From Lenzites betulinus (taxonomy: Eukaryota; Basidiomycota; Agaricomycetes; Polyporales; Polyporaceae), in contig JABYQU010000062.1 of assembly GCA_022264855.1 (NCBI GenBank), forward strand, positions 124,001 through 188,000: a stretch of 64,000 bases of DNA, given 5' to 3'. The notes below the pieces were generated by a model. The model was given only the letters and a program-made list of their open reading frames with translations, did no database searches and had not been told where the DNA came from. Shown here piece by piece: positions 32,265 to 43,444 of the stretch (its first letter is position 1; each line of letters begins with the position of its first letter). Both the position numbers and the translations under genes were made by a program.

Positions 32265-35200
32265 ATGTTCACTGCCCACGACGACTCCGCCACCCTCTAC
32301 GGCATTTCCTATCCTGCTGCCTTTCTCGACGCCCTCCCTGTCCTCCGTCCCCGCGCCGACCCGCACCCACCCATCCGCTCTTTGACCGCAGCCCAGTTCT
32401 CCGACCTCCACTTTGCGCATGTTACAAGCCATGCACCAGATCACGTCCTCTTCCCCTTCCTGCACGGACTTGAAGGCGACAATGAGCAGCAGAACGCCTT
32501 CTTTGCGTCCGCACGACCCAAAGGCGACGTCCCCCGGTTCAGAGGACTTGTCTGGGTCGCGTGCGAGGACGACGAGGACGACCTCTGCGATGTGGACGAC
32601 CTGGACGAAGACGACGACGACTACTCCTCGAGCTCTTCTCTAGACTCGCTTGGACCCACGGATCTGGACGAGGACGTGCAGATGCAGCTCGACCCCTCCG
32701 CAGAGGCAGCGATGGTCACCGACTGCCCACCACTGGACAAACTCCCCATCTCACCGCCTCCTGTTCCTATCACTGCGGGCCAACTACCATCGAACTCGGC
32801 CACATATACCAAGCCCTCGTTCCTGACATCAAGTTTCCGCCCCCGCGACCTGTTGCGCACGCGGACGGACGAGCGCGGGAGTGCGAGCGTATTCGTCGAA
32901 CCGAAGATCCCGGACGGCATTAGTTTGAGGAACTTTGGAATCCAGGTGGTGAGTGCTTCTTCCCGTTCTGGCATCCGTCCGTTCGCCCTCCGGCGGAGTG
33001 ATCGAAAGCGTGACGGGAGATGGCACGCGCTCGTTCAATTGTGCGCCGCTCAACGCGATCTCCTCCGAATCGAAGCGGGGCGGGTCTCTTCACAGAAGCG
33101 GTGGGGTGCATGGCTCCTGGCCTGCCCGGGGCCCCATGCGAACCGAACAGGTCGCAGATCTCCCGCAAGCAGCCGCCGCACCATTCCAGCTGCGCGTACG
33201 AATCGATTGCGTTGCGCCTCGCCTCACCCGTGCTGTAGCCTGGCGCACATCAGCTCGCGCTAGTACAAACTTGTTTGCTCATCCATCTCCGACAGCCAAT
33301 ATATGCAACCATTTCCGACATTGTTGTCTACTCTCCTCGTGGTCTCACTCGCGCGGCCATTGCGGTCGCTGAGAGGCTCAAGCAGGCAGCAGAGCTCAAA
33401 TACGAGGAGCGCCGCGCGCGATGCCCCTCGCCCGACGCGCTCGTTCTGTACAATGTCTTTGTACTGGACGCATCAGCCTCGGAGATGGCAGAGAAACTCC
33501 CCCACCTCGTCGTCCGCACCGAGGACTCCCGCTCGTCCGGCGCACACACCGATGGCACGGATGCACACACCCACGGCGAGGGCGACGACGCTGCTCGCCT
33601 CATCCGCGCAAACACCATAGAGTTTGCGCAGCGCGAAAAGGATGAGATGCGTGACCTCACGCAGGCGTCTGAGATCACGTCTCTTGTCGACCCCGACTCC
33701 ACCATCGACCTCAGCGCCCTTGCAGGGTCGAATACCGCTACGCACTGGGAGCCTAGCGCAGGTCAGATATTCTTGGGCAACTCCAACGACGTCCCCCTCC
33801 CACCCGATCGTCGTATCCGCATGCGCACTCTGCGCGGTGATGAGGAAGATGAGGACACGTTCGACTCTCGCACAAACGACCCTAGGAATGGCTACGGGTA
33901 CGACCTCTGCATCGAGTGTCACGATTATGCTCCTTTCCCTACGTCGGCGCACCTACGCGCGGCTGAGGAGCACCTACGCGTCCTGGAGAAACGATGGGTA
34001 GAACGCTGCGTGGCGGATACGGACGGCGTTGACCGTACGGGCACCATTCCGCCACGCCCACCACCGAGCGCGTCGTATGTCGTTCATCTTCCCTTCCCTA
34101 GTTCCCCGGCCTCCTCTGTCGTCACGGTCAACACCATGCTCCCCTTCATTTCTTTCCTAGAGCGTATCTTGCAGCCCGTATCCGGCCCACCGCTCACCTA
34201 TGAGGTTGCGATCGAGCAGCTCTCGCCGCCACGAACGTCGCATGACGCCCATAGCAGGCGAAATACGAGCGCAGGCTTCACCCCGAGCTCCCTCCCCCCA
34301 CCCAGCTCGTTCCCAACATCCTTCTTCCCCTCTTCCCCTTCCACACCAGTCGCTTCCTACACTCGCGTCCGCTCCACTTCCGCGACATTCCTGCCAGCAA
34401 CATCACCGTCAACCCCTGTCTCCAACAGCCCAGCTTCCGCTTCTCCCGTTCCCTTGCGCACACGCCCTGTGAAGATTCTGATCTACTCGGCAGATGGATA
34501 CACAGAGTCCTCTGTCCTGGCTCTGTGTATTCTGATGGCCCTTCGTGGGATCTCGCTCCCCGAGGCCTATCTTACACTCCAGGTTGAGAAGCGCCGTAGC
34601 TTCTTTGTCTACCAAAGTGACCTCGGCGTGCTGAGGCGCGTCGAGGCCCGCCTGGAGAAGGACCGCGCGGCCCAGAGTCAGGTTGTGGCACCCTCGTCGT
34701 CATCGCTTGCGCTACAACGACAGGTCCCGAGCCAGGCTGCGGGCGACGGTGCATCGCAAGCACAGAACCCGCAAGGCTGGGTGCGATCGCTCGGACGCGT
34801 TGCTGCGAAGTCCGTCTCGTTTGCGGCCCCCCCTTCCCTGGACGACCCAGTCCATGCATCTACGGTCTCGAATGCTGTCGTGGCCGTTCCTCCCATGCGC
34901 ACACGTTCGGAGTCTGAGGCCGATGTTGGGACACAAACACCGACCCCTGGTCGGCCGCGCGCGCACACGATGCCCCCTGCGCGGGTACCGCCATGGAGGG
35001 ACCACCAAGCATGGTTCAACGACCCGCGGTTCGACGGCAGTTTCCCGAGTCGAGTGCTGCCGTTCCTGTACCTCGGCAATCTGTGAGTAACACGTCAGTC
35101 CGCCTGCGGAGGCTGTCAATGCTTATTTTGTCATGTCCATTCCAGGAACCATGCTTCTAATGCGTTCATGCTTCACGCGCTCGGAATCACGCACGTCGTG

Positions 35201-35830
35201 TCCGTGGGCGAGTGCGCGCTCGTTCCGCCGCCACATCACGACTCTGCGACCACTGCTGCGCCCGGCGCGGTGTCTTGCTCCCTCCCGAGCTCAAACGCGC
35301 ACTTCGTCCCTGGCAAGGGTCCCGGCGGGCAAGGCTCGCTCTGGATCGAGGAGCGCGAAGGCCGCATCAAGGTGCTCGACATCAAGGGCGTCTGCGACGA
35401 CGGGATCGACACCCTCGAGCCGCAGCTGGAGCCGATCTGCGACTGGATCGATCGCGCGCGCGCAGAGGGCGGGAAGGTGCTTGTGCACTGCCGCGTCGGC
35501 GTCTCGCGCAGCGCGACGGTGACGATCGCGTATGTCATGAAGCACCTCTCGCTCCCGCTCGTCGACGCGTACCTCATCGTGCGCTCGCGCCGCCTGTCCG
35601 TGCTGATCCAGCCGAACATGCGTTTGCTGTACAACCTGCTTGGGTGGGAGGTGAAGCTGGCGCGCGAGCGTGCGGAGGCGGCGCTCCCCGAGGAGGCGTG
35701 TGCGGGCTTGTCGGAGGCCGAGAAGCGCGAGAAGCACAAGGCGAGGCTGCAGAGCGAGCTCGCGCGCGCGCTGAACTGGCCGTACCTCGCGAAGGAGGTG
35801 CATGCGCTCAACGAGAAGTATCTGCACTAG
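32265..35830 (+). CDS. pps1: Dual-specificity protein phosphatase Pps1
   Basis: Exons 32265-32948, 33296-35082 and 35146-35830 give 1051 aa. The N-terminal half has SLRNFGIQV joined across the intron to PIYATISDIVVYSPRG, and later GYGYDLCIECHDYAPFP, both typical of the Pps1 family. The C-terminal DSP domain starts at PSRVLPFLYLGNLNHASNAF and has the active-site loop VHCRVGVSRSATV, with nucleophile Cys939 and Arg945; the aspartate of KVLDIKGVCDDG is the likely acid region. Yeast Pps1 is linked to S-phase checkpoint control. Linkers are long, with acidic and Ser/Pro-rich stretches, making it longer than the roughly 800-residue yeast protein. The first intron is 347 nt, far above the local norm. 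ATG 32265 was preferred to an in-frame 32118 because family-like sequence starts there and the upstream residues look like translated CT-rich leader. Confidence 0.92.
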
Positions 35831-37164
35831 GCGGATATGGACTGTCCTCCTCGGACGACGGCGCACCGGGCCTTCATGGACTTGCGGGCGCTGCTTCTTT
35901 TGGACCATCGCTCCCTCTGTGGGGCAATTCCCACCTGTGCTCAACAATGACACCACCACCCATCCCCATCTCCACACCACCGTGGTACCTATCATCCGTC
36001 GATCCTCGCTATCCCCGCTCAACACATGTACGACCACGTTGTAATTATTGTACTTCCATGTAGCATCCCCTTGCGCCGCTTCCCTGTCCATTATGCATCG
36101 TGTCTGCTCGTCCCCTTTCTCCACCTCCGTCTCCACCTCCTCATTCTCATTCTCATTCTCGTACTCGTACTCGTACTCGTGTCTGCCAACGTACTTATAC
36201 ACACCGGATCCGGATCTGTCCTCGCAACTCTCATCTCGCTCGCCCCGCCTCGTCGCGTCTCGCTCTCCGCCCTAGTCTTTTCACGATTGTCTGTACACGA
36301 TAAGGATACGATTCTGGAATAATGCACGTTCTCACTCTTGACCTCGTCGTTTGTGCTGCTCGACCGTCCAACGCAGGGGAACGATATGTGCTGCTATACA
36401 CCATGTTCATTGGCACGATTGCATGGGCAGAGGTATTATATAGATGTCTAGAGAAACACCATCAATTTTAAGCGCGCGTCTAGCAAGAACGAAGCGAATA
36501 GTACGCACGGGCGGCAAGCTCGGAAAATTCTTGACCGCGTACCGCGACGACGGACGCGTATTTGGCTCTCAGATCTCAGCAGTCTGTCTCGCCTTGGAAT
36601 AAGCTCTGACTAGCTGGATATCTGGGAATGGGGCTCCTCTAGCTGACTGGGACGCGCTAGGGCTGCTGTGGCTATAAGGACCATTGGCTTGTACGGGTGG
36701 CACGGTGCATGCGTGCGTGTCAATGGTGTGATGCGTCGCGGTACGTGTGTAGAGTACACAACTAGAACCATTGACAGGAATACAGCTGTTCTGTTACTGG
36801 GGCTATATCTCGGACCGTGCGTACTTCTTATGCGACAATCTGGAGCTTTGGGGCTGGGGTGTGGTTTTCTCTGGTCTGCGCCTGTGACTTTGCCTTGGAG
36901 TTTGCCTTGGCCATGTCTTACCCCTGCTGGTCATACTACCGGATAATGGGGCATTTTAGAAGGTAGGAAGTTATGCACGCGTGCGGAATATTCTTGTGCT
37001 AGTACGGTCATTCACCTTTAGACCTGCCTTGCGTTGTAAGCCACTCGGTGTTGCGCGTAGATCAATGATGCCGGTACCCAGGTATTTGTTACATTATCAC
37101 CGCATTCGATCCCTCCGCGCTTTCACGCTAATTGTACAGCAAGTCGGGCACCGCGTGGGCCACC
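35831..37164. other. Intergenic between pps1 and MDR paralogue 4
   Basis: 1.3 kb. The part near 36.1-36.2 kb has a simple repeat rich in TCTCATTC and TCGTAC units. No gene recognised on either strand. Confidence 0.45.
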
Positions 37165-38531
37165 TCACGGAGTCTCGTGAGGGCGCGCGATGAGCTTCGT
37201 GCCCGAAACGGTCTTCGCCTTCAACCTCTCGAGCCCATCGTTAACTCCAGCCAACCCATTCGGCAAGATCTCCACCGGGTTCGGCTGCATCCACGAACGC
37301 GTCAGCCTCCATCGCACCCTCGCACTCAAAAACACCCTCACCTTGATCTGGCCCTTCGCGAGCCACCCGCTGAGCTGCTTGAACAGCATCACGCCCGTCT
37401 CCCTGGTATGCGGCAGCCGCGCGCTCCCAAACACATACCCCACGCGCTTCCCGTCGCCCGGGTTCGCGACGTCCTCGGGCACGCGCTGCGGCCCGGGCAC
37501 GATGATGGCGAGCGCGCCCCCGGGCGCGAGCGCGTCGCGCGCGAGGCGCAGCACGTCCGGGTCCGCGGCGACGGCCGCGAACACGAACTCGAGCGGGTTC
37601 CCGCCCGTGAGCCCCGGGAGCGCGGCGAGGACGTCCGCGTTGGGCAGCGCGCGGTCGAGCACGTGCGTCGCGCCGAGGGACTTGAGCAGCGCCGCGTTGT
37701 GCGGGGACGCGGTCGCGATGATCGGGTTGTGTCCCGCGAGCTTGGCGAGCTGGATGGCTGTGGGCGGGAGTGGGGGTGTCAGTGGAGGGCGAGGTGAGCG
37801 GAGTGGAGCAGAAGAGGGACGTACCGACTTGGCCGAGCGATGCTGCGCCGCCGAGGATGAAGGCGGGCGTCCCTGCGTACGCCGTGGCGCCCTCGGGCTC
37901 CCAGACGGGCTTCAAGCGCAGGCCTTGGTTCTCAGGTGCGGGGTGCTGGTTGTAGAGGAGCATCACGTCCGTGCAGAGCGCCAGCGGGAGGGACGCGGCC
38001 TGGTCGAACGTGATGTGCTCCGGAATCTGCGGTTTACCTGGTGAGCTCCCTGTTGTACCCAGGAAACGTGCGACTCACTATGGCGGCGAGATCTTCAGGT
38101 ACGGTCGTGTACTGCTGGCCAGTCGCGCTCTGCACGCCGGAGGAACCCTGGAAGACGCTGCAGCAACAGGCATCGCCGTGGGTCAGCATAATACACTCAC
38201 ACCGCCATATCCCGCTCGGGACGGACGCAGCAAGGGGCATCGAGGGTACGTACATCCTGTCCCCTTCCTTCAGGTTCGTGACCTCAGCGCCGAGCGCGAT
38301 CACGACGCCCGCGCCGTCGGTGCACGGGATGTGCGGCCACTGCCTGATGAACATCTTCGAGTACGGCGGGTTGACGACGGCGTAGTCGACGGGGTTGAGC
38401 GCGCACGCGAGGATCTTCACGAGGACGTCCTTGGGGCCCGGCGTCGGGACCTGCGTCTCGCCGACGACGTAGGGCGTGCTCTCCTGGTGGAGAAGGAGCG
38501 ACTTCTGCGTCGTAGGAATGGTGGTCGACAT
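37165..38531 (-). CDS. MDR-family reductase-like protein, paralogue 4 (type A)
   Basis: Exons 38531-38254, 38157-38079, 38026-37825, 37757-37342 and 37284-37165 give 364 aa. Landmarks: LLLHQESTPYVVGETQVPTP, ALNPVDYAVVNPPYSKMFI, GTDGAG replaced by CTDGAGVVIALG, FILGGAASLGQVAIQLAK, GATHVLDRALPNADVL, and EILPNGLAGVNDGLERLKAK. Type A features shared only with paralogue 6 are the NPVD(Y/H)A(V/I)VNPP segment, a 202-nt third exon, and an insertion with EDVANPGDGKRVGYVFGS before the last helix. The first intron is 96 nt, longer than in the other copies. Codon third positions are unusually GC-rich even for this region. No zinc ligands; substrate unknown. Confidence 0.9.
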
Positions 38532-39764
38532 GGTGGCGGCGTCGATGTGCGAAGAAGGTTTGGTTTGTGAATGAGGATTTGGGGAAAGCGGAGGTGTTGT
38601 GGGGTGCCCAGCAGCTCCCCGTCCGGCTTTATAGTGATGGGGGCGCCGTGGGGTTCCAACTCAAATCTAGTGCAGATGCGGGCCACGCGTCTCTGGGACA
38701 TCCTACGCGTATGCGTCCGCTTCCTCCGGATCCGCTTTCGCACAGACATTCGGTGCCCGAGAGTGGGTCCGGAAGACGCGGAGTGCATAATGTGCCCATG
38801 TTCGGCAGTGGCCACACCCGCGCAGCGCTGTCAAGTGCTACAGTAGATGGCAAAACTGCGCGGGATCGATGACAAAGCGTGCCGGGGCGACGCCTCGCGA
38901 CGCTTCATCCGAGAGCGACGAGGCCTGTCGCTCAGTGAACGCACGCAGTAGCAGAGAAGACACTAGGGAGTGCGAGATGATTCAGCCGGAGGTAGCGGAT
39001 TTCAGTGCCAGTGAGAAGGCTACCCTATCGCTTTGCAGATCAATCGCTAGGGTGTAGGCTGACTTGAAGTTTCGATGTCTTCAACTTGAAGGTCATTTCG
39101 ACAGGCACGGTTGAGCTGAACATGTATTACTACAAGTTTACCGGTACCCCGGAGATTGCATCGCGCCTGATATGGACGAGGCGTAAGCTTTACCACTGAG
39201 ATAGAAAAATTACTGAACTTCATATGTGCACCGTACATAGGCTATAACGCGCGCAGCCTGAAGAACATCGGAATTTGCTGTGGGTCGCAGATACTCACAT
39301 CGAGATCATCATAAAGCTTCCGCATGGCGCCTCTTGTAGCCGTAAGCACTCGTAACTGCTATCGGCTATGGGCGGCCCCCATTATGTGGCCACGCCGACA
39401 TAGCCGTAGTATCAAACATATACGTGATCAATCATTGACTTCAATAACCAGGACCCACAAACTCTTGTGTTACGCGGAAAGCCGGTGCCGGTGCGGCACC
39501 GTCCATTACTCACATTTCGAATTCTATATGCACTTAGTACGATGCACTGGCAGGGTACGGATGCTATTATACAGCATTTCTAGAAAGCATCGATATCGCA
39601 GAGTCGTGCAAAACATGTAGCCTATAGCGCGTGCAGAAACACGGTTAGTTGCAGTACGAAGTGCATCAACATCGCTCATATCGGACACAAGTCAAAGTCC
39701 ATGATATTCGTACATTGAAGTCACAGTATACTTTACCCGAAGGGACTCCTACCGGCGGAGGATC
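38532..39764. other. Intergenic between MDR paralogues 4 and 5
   Basis: 1.2 kb with only short frames; contains the promoter of paralogue 4 and the 3' end of paralogue 5. Confidence 0.45.
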
Positions 39765-41076
39765 TCAGGGAGTCTCTTGAGGGCGCGCCACCAACTTCTT
39801 CGCGCTGACCTGATTATTCTTCAGACGCTCCAAACCCGCAGGAATACCCGCTAGCCCGTCAGGAAGAACCTCGAACGCGTTTGGCTAGACACACCATCAA
39901 CATCAGCCGCAAGGACAGGAACGTCAAGCTTCACGAAAGAACGTACTCGGATGATCCCCTGCTCAAGCCACTGGGTCACCCTCTTAAACGCCTCTGCCCC
40001 AGTCACTCTGTTGTGCGGGAGATGTACAACACCGCGGAAGAATGCGACTCGCTTGTTATCGCCGTCTTTCTTCAGCTCAGCAGGGATGGTGTCCGGCAGG
40101 ACGAGCACGAGTGCTCCACCAGGCGCGAGTGCTTTGTACCCAAGTACCTCCGTCTCAGGAAGGGCTATGGCGTCGAATACAAACTCTATGGGTGCCCCCT
40201 CTGTCAGCTTCTGTGCGTCCTCGATGATAGTCTCGTCGGGGAGTGACCGATCTATCACGGAGGTTGCGCCGAGAGAGGTGAGTAGTGCGGCGTTGCGGGG
40301 AGACGCGGTCGTGATGATCGGGTTGAAGCCAGACGCCCTCGCGAGTTGTATAGCTGTCGTAGGGGACCCGCGTCAGTCAATACAACGCACGGTGTCATAC
40401 ATCGCTGTAAGACCTACCGTATTGGCCAATGGACGCTGCGCCGCCGAGGATCAAGATAGGCTTTCCCGCGTACAAGGTCTTTCCATCTTCTTCCCAGAAC
40501 GGCTTCAGACCCAGGCTTTCTACCTCGTTGTAGAAGGCCAGAGCTGCACTGCTAAGCGTTCCTGGGATGGTAGCAGCTTCTTCAAAGCTAATGTTGGCAG
40601 GAATCTATTTCGACCCGGTCAGGAACGTCGACGTGGTTGAATACTATAGGATCGACCTGCCTGTGCTGCGAACTCTGCGGGGATAGTGCTATATTCCTGA
40701 AACGCGGCGTACGCGCGGACGTCCATGGTGCCAGGGAATAGGCTACGGAAACTAGTACGTCAACGTCCGTACACGCTATCAGGTTACACAATACCCCTAC
40801 TTACACACGATCGCCCTTCCGGAACCCCACGACCTCCTGGCCGACATCGACAACCGTACCTGCGCCGTCAGTTCCAACGACGATCGGGTAGGGAGGCGCA
40901 ATCGAAGCGAATGCAGGAAGGGAGATCTTCCAGTCGACGGGGTTCAGCCCGACGGCATGTAGCTTGACCAGGATTTCCTTGGGGCCTGGTTGGGGAACGA
41001 CCGATTCACCAACAACATATGCGGCGCCCGGTGCAGACACGACGAGAGCTTTCTGCGTGGTCTTGGTGGCGGACAT
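39765..41076 (-). CDS. MDR-family reductase-like protein, paralogue 5 (type B)
   Basis: Exons 41076-40805, 40742-40661, 40604-40418, 40353-39947 and 39884-39765 give 355 aa. Landmarks: LVVSAPGAAYVVGESVVPQP, LNPVDWKISLPAFASIAPPY, GTDGAGTVVDVG, LILGGAASIGQYAIQLAR, GATSVIDRSLPDETII, and a GLERLKNNQVSAKKLVARP end. Type B features shared with paralogue 7 are the WKI(S/T)LP...FAS...YP segment, an 82-nt second exon and a 407-nt fourth exon. The second intron (40660-40605) begins GCAGGT rather than GT: frame, family alignment and the CAG before it all require a GC-AG intron here. Likely an NADPH-dependent reductase of unknown substrate. Confidence 0.9.
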
Positions 41077-41770
41077 AGTTCAAGCGTCCCAGGGGTGTCG
41101 GAAGGTAGTGGCGTCGATACCCGCTCATAGTATCTAGATATACCCTGCAGGATCCGCCAGGCTGAGTGTTGAAGTACCACAGAATGCAGCGATCACGAAG
41201 GTGATGTGAGGGCGTATCCTGCGTTGCGTCCACGCCAAGAGTCCTTTGTAAGACGAATACGTGGTTAGAGGCGCGGATTGCGTGCATGGATTCCTGACTC
41301 AGGCTCAAGGCGCGAGATCTGGACTTTGCACTTGTCAGCATGGTTCAGATGGTACCGTCGGTGGCGGATGCAAGAGCCCCTGCTGTGCCGTGGGAGGCTC
41401 ATGTATTTCGGTCCGTGCCCGTCGGTGACCTATGCTACTTCGAGTGGTACATAAACGTCAACGGTGTGGCTCGGATCTGAGATGTTGGGGGGTAAAGAGA
41501 GCGGGTACCGGATGCTGGATATCGACGTTGAGGCTGAAGTTCGCACGAACCCTAACTTGCGCTGCAGCCGGCGGCAGCATCATGTGCCATGAGTACCACA
41601 AAGCTACGCCGGAGCATGCAATAGGCATGGACTGGGTATAACGAGTCATAAGCGTCGATTTGAGAGTGATGATACTGTAAGAGCAAGCTGTACATTGAGA
41701 AAGACCGCTCCGGTAGAGCCCGAAAACATGGATGATTCCTTATCCCTATTCTGCTCACGCTCGGCCGCAC
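41077..41770. other. Intergenic between MDR paralogues 5 and 6
   Basis: 694 bp, no gene recognised. Confidence 0.5.
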
Positions 41771-43100
41771 TCAAGGCGTTTCTTGAGGAAGTGCGACAAG
41801 CTTCGTTCCGGAGACCTTCTTGGCCTTCATGCGAGCGAGGCCGTCGTTGATCCCTGCAAGCCCGTTCGGCAGAACTTCCACCGGGTTAGGCTGTTGGGCA
41901 CCATGAGTCCCCCCGTCGTTTCAGAGATTGGAAGTCAAGGCGTACCTTGATGTCCCCGTTCTCCAGCCACCCAGTGATGTGTTTGAACATCTCAACGGAA
42001 AAGTCCCTGGTCTCCGGTGACCCTACGCTACCTACCACATACGCGAAGCGCTTCCCATCGCCCGGCTCGGCCATATCCGCAGGGATGTGGCCCGAGTGCG
42101 GCGAGGGCACCATTGTGACGATCGTACCTCCGGAAGCAACCGCGTCGCGTCCAAGACGAATCGCGTCCAGATCGATCATGGAGACCACGACGTACTCGAA
42201 CGGCTTTCTGTCCGTGAGTGCGGGAAGCTCAGCTAGGATAGCCTCGTTGGAGAGATTCCGGTCGAGCACATGTGTCGCACCCAGGGATTTGAGCAGCGGC
42301 GCGTTGTGCAAAGAGGCCGTCGTGATGATCGGGTGGTGGCCAGCGATCCGCGCGAACTGGATAGCTACGTATTTGTCGTTCAGCTACACGTTCATGAATG
42401 GGCGGGCAACAGACGATAACCCACCAAACTGTCCGACAGACGTCGCTCCGGCAACGATGAAAGCAGGTTTGCCTTTATACGCAGTCAATCCCTCCGGCGT
42501 CCAGATAGGCTTTGCGCGAAGGCTGAGATTTGCAGGCAGAGGAGACTGATTGTAAAGCGCTATGGCGGCGGTGAAGAACGTAAGCGGGAGAGTCGCAGCT
42601 TGTTCGAACGTGATGTTCTCTGGTATCTGTTACAGGGATACAAATTAGTTCACAATGGCATGATATCAAAGGCAAATTCAAGTAGCATACAATGGCGGTT
42701 AGGTCTGCTGGTACTGTGGCATATTGCTGACACGCTGCCTCGTCGGCTATCGTGGATGCCTGGAAGACACTATAATGGTAGGATCCAGGTAAGTTAGGTG
42801 CAAATGCGATGGAACACTGGGTACTTACACTTTGTCGCCTTCCTTGAGAGTCGAAACTCCAGCTCCGACCTCGGCGACGATGCCTGCAGCATCATAACCA
42901 GGGACGTGGGGCCAGTTCACGATGAGGACTTTGGACAGCGGCGGGTTCACGATTGCATGGTCGACCGGATTCAGGGCACAGGCCATGATCTTCACAAGAA
43001 CATCTCCAGATCTAGGGCGAGGAACGGGCCTCGTACCGAGAATGTATGAGGCTCCCTCCTTGAGGAGGAGGAGTGCCTTCTGGGTGACAGGAGTGGTCAT
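41771..43100 (-). CDS. MDR-family reductase-like protein, paralogue 6 (type A)
   Basis: Exons 43100-42829, 42769-42691, 42626-42425, 42364-41946 and 41890-41771 give 363 aa. Landmarks: LLLLKEGASYILGTRPVPRP, ALNPVDHAIVNPPLSKVLI, GYDAAGIVAEVG, FIVAGATSVGQFAIQFAR, GATHVLDRNLSNEAIL, and EVLPNGLAGINDGLARMKAK. It shares the VNPP segment, 79-nt second exon, 202-nt third exon and GDGKRFAYVVGS insertion with paralogue 4. The nucleotide loop starts A-G rather than G-G (AGATSVG), a change also seen in some active MDRs. Same orientation as its neighbours. Substrate unknown. Confidence 0.9.
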
Positions 43101-43444
43101 CGTGCCGAGCTTTGAGATTATGGGCGAGGTCTGTGTGACTGTGTGGGGCTCTGTGTTTGATCGGTCTACATGTCCGACGGATGCAGCCCCGCTTATATAT
43201 TGGGGGGCTCCGGACGGTGAGTACAAGCCTACTACGGTGTTTCGACTGCACCTCGTAGGCTCTCGGTCTCATGCCGGTTGTACACGCATGGTCCAGTGCT
43301 GTCACCCTCGGAGGTAGGGGGTAGCAGATATTAGATGCTGACAGCGGAGCAAGCTTGGCACTCACGCGTAATAAACCAAACCACTTCCAGCGAAGTAACC
43401 AATAATTTGTTTGGGCGAGAACAACACTATATTGAGCCAGCACT
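43101..43444. other. Intergenic between MDR paralogues 6 and 7
   Basis: 344 bp. A TATATA-like stretch at 43194-43199 (plus coordinates) lies about 95 bp upstream of the paralogue 6 start. Nothing else seen. Confidence 0.45.

Noticed and set aside
37190..38044. 284-codon plus-strand open frame antisense to MDR paralogue 4
   Set aside because: It mirrors a clear spliced minus-strand gene; the GC-rich third positions of the real gene keep the opposite frame open.
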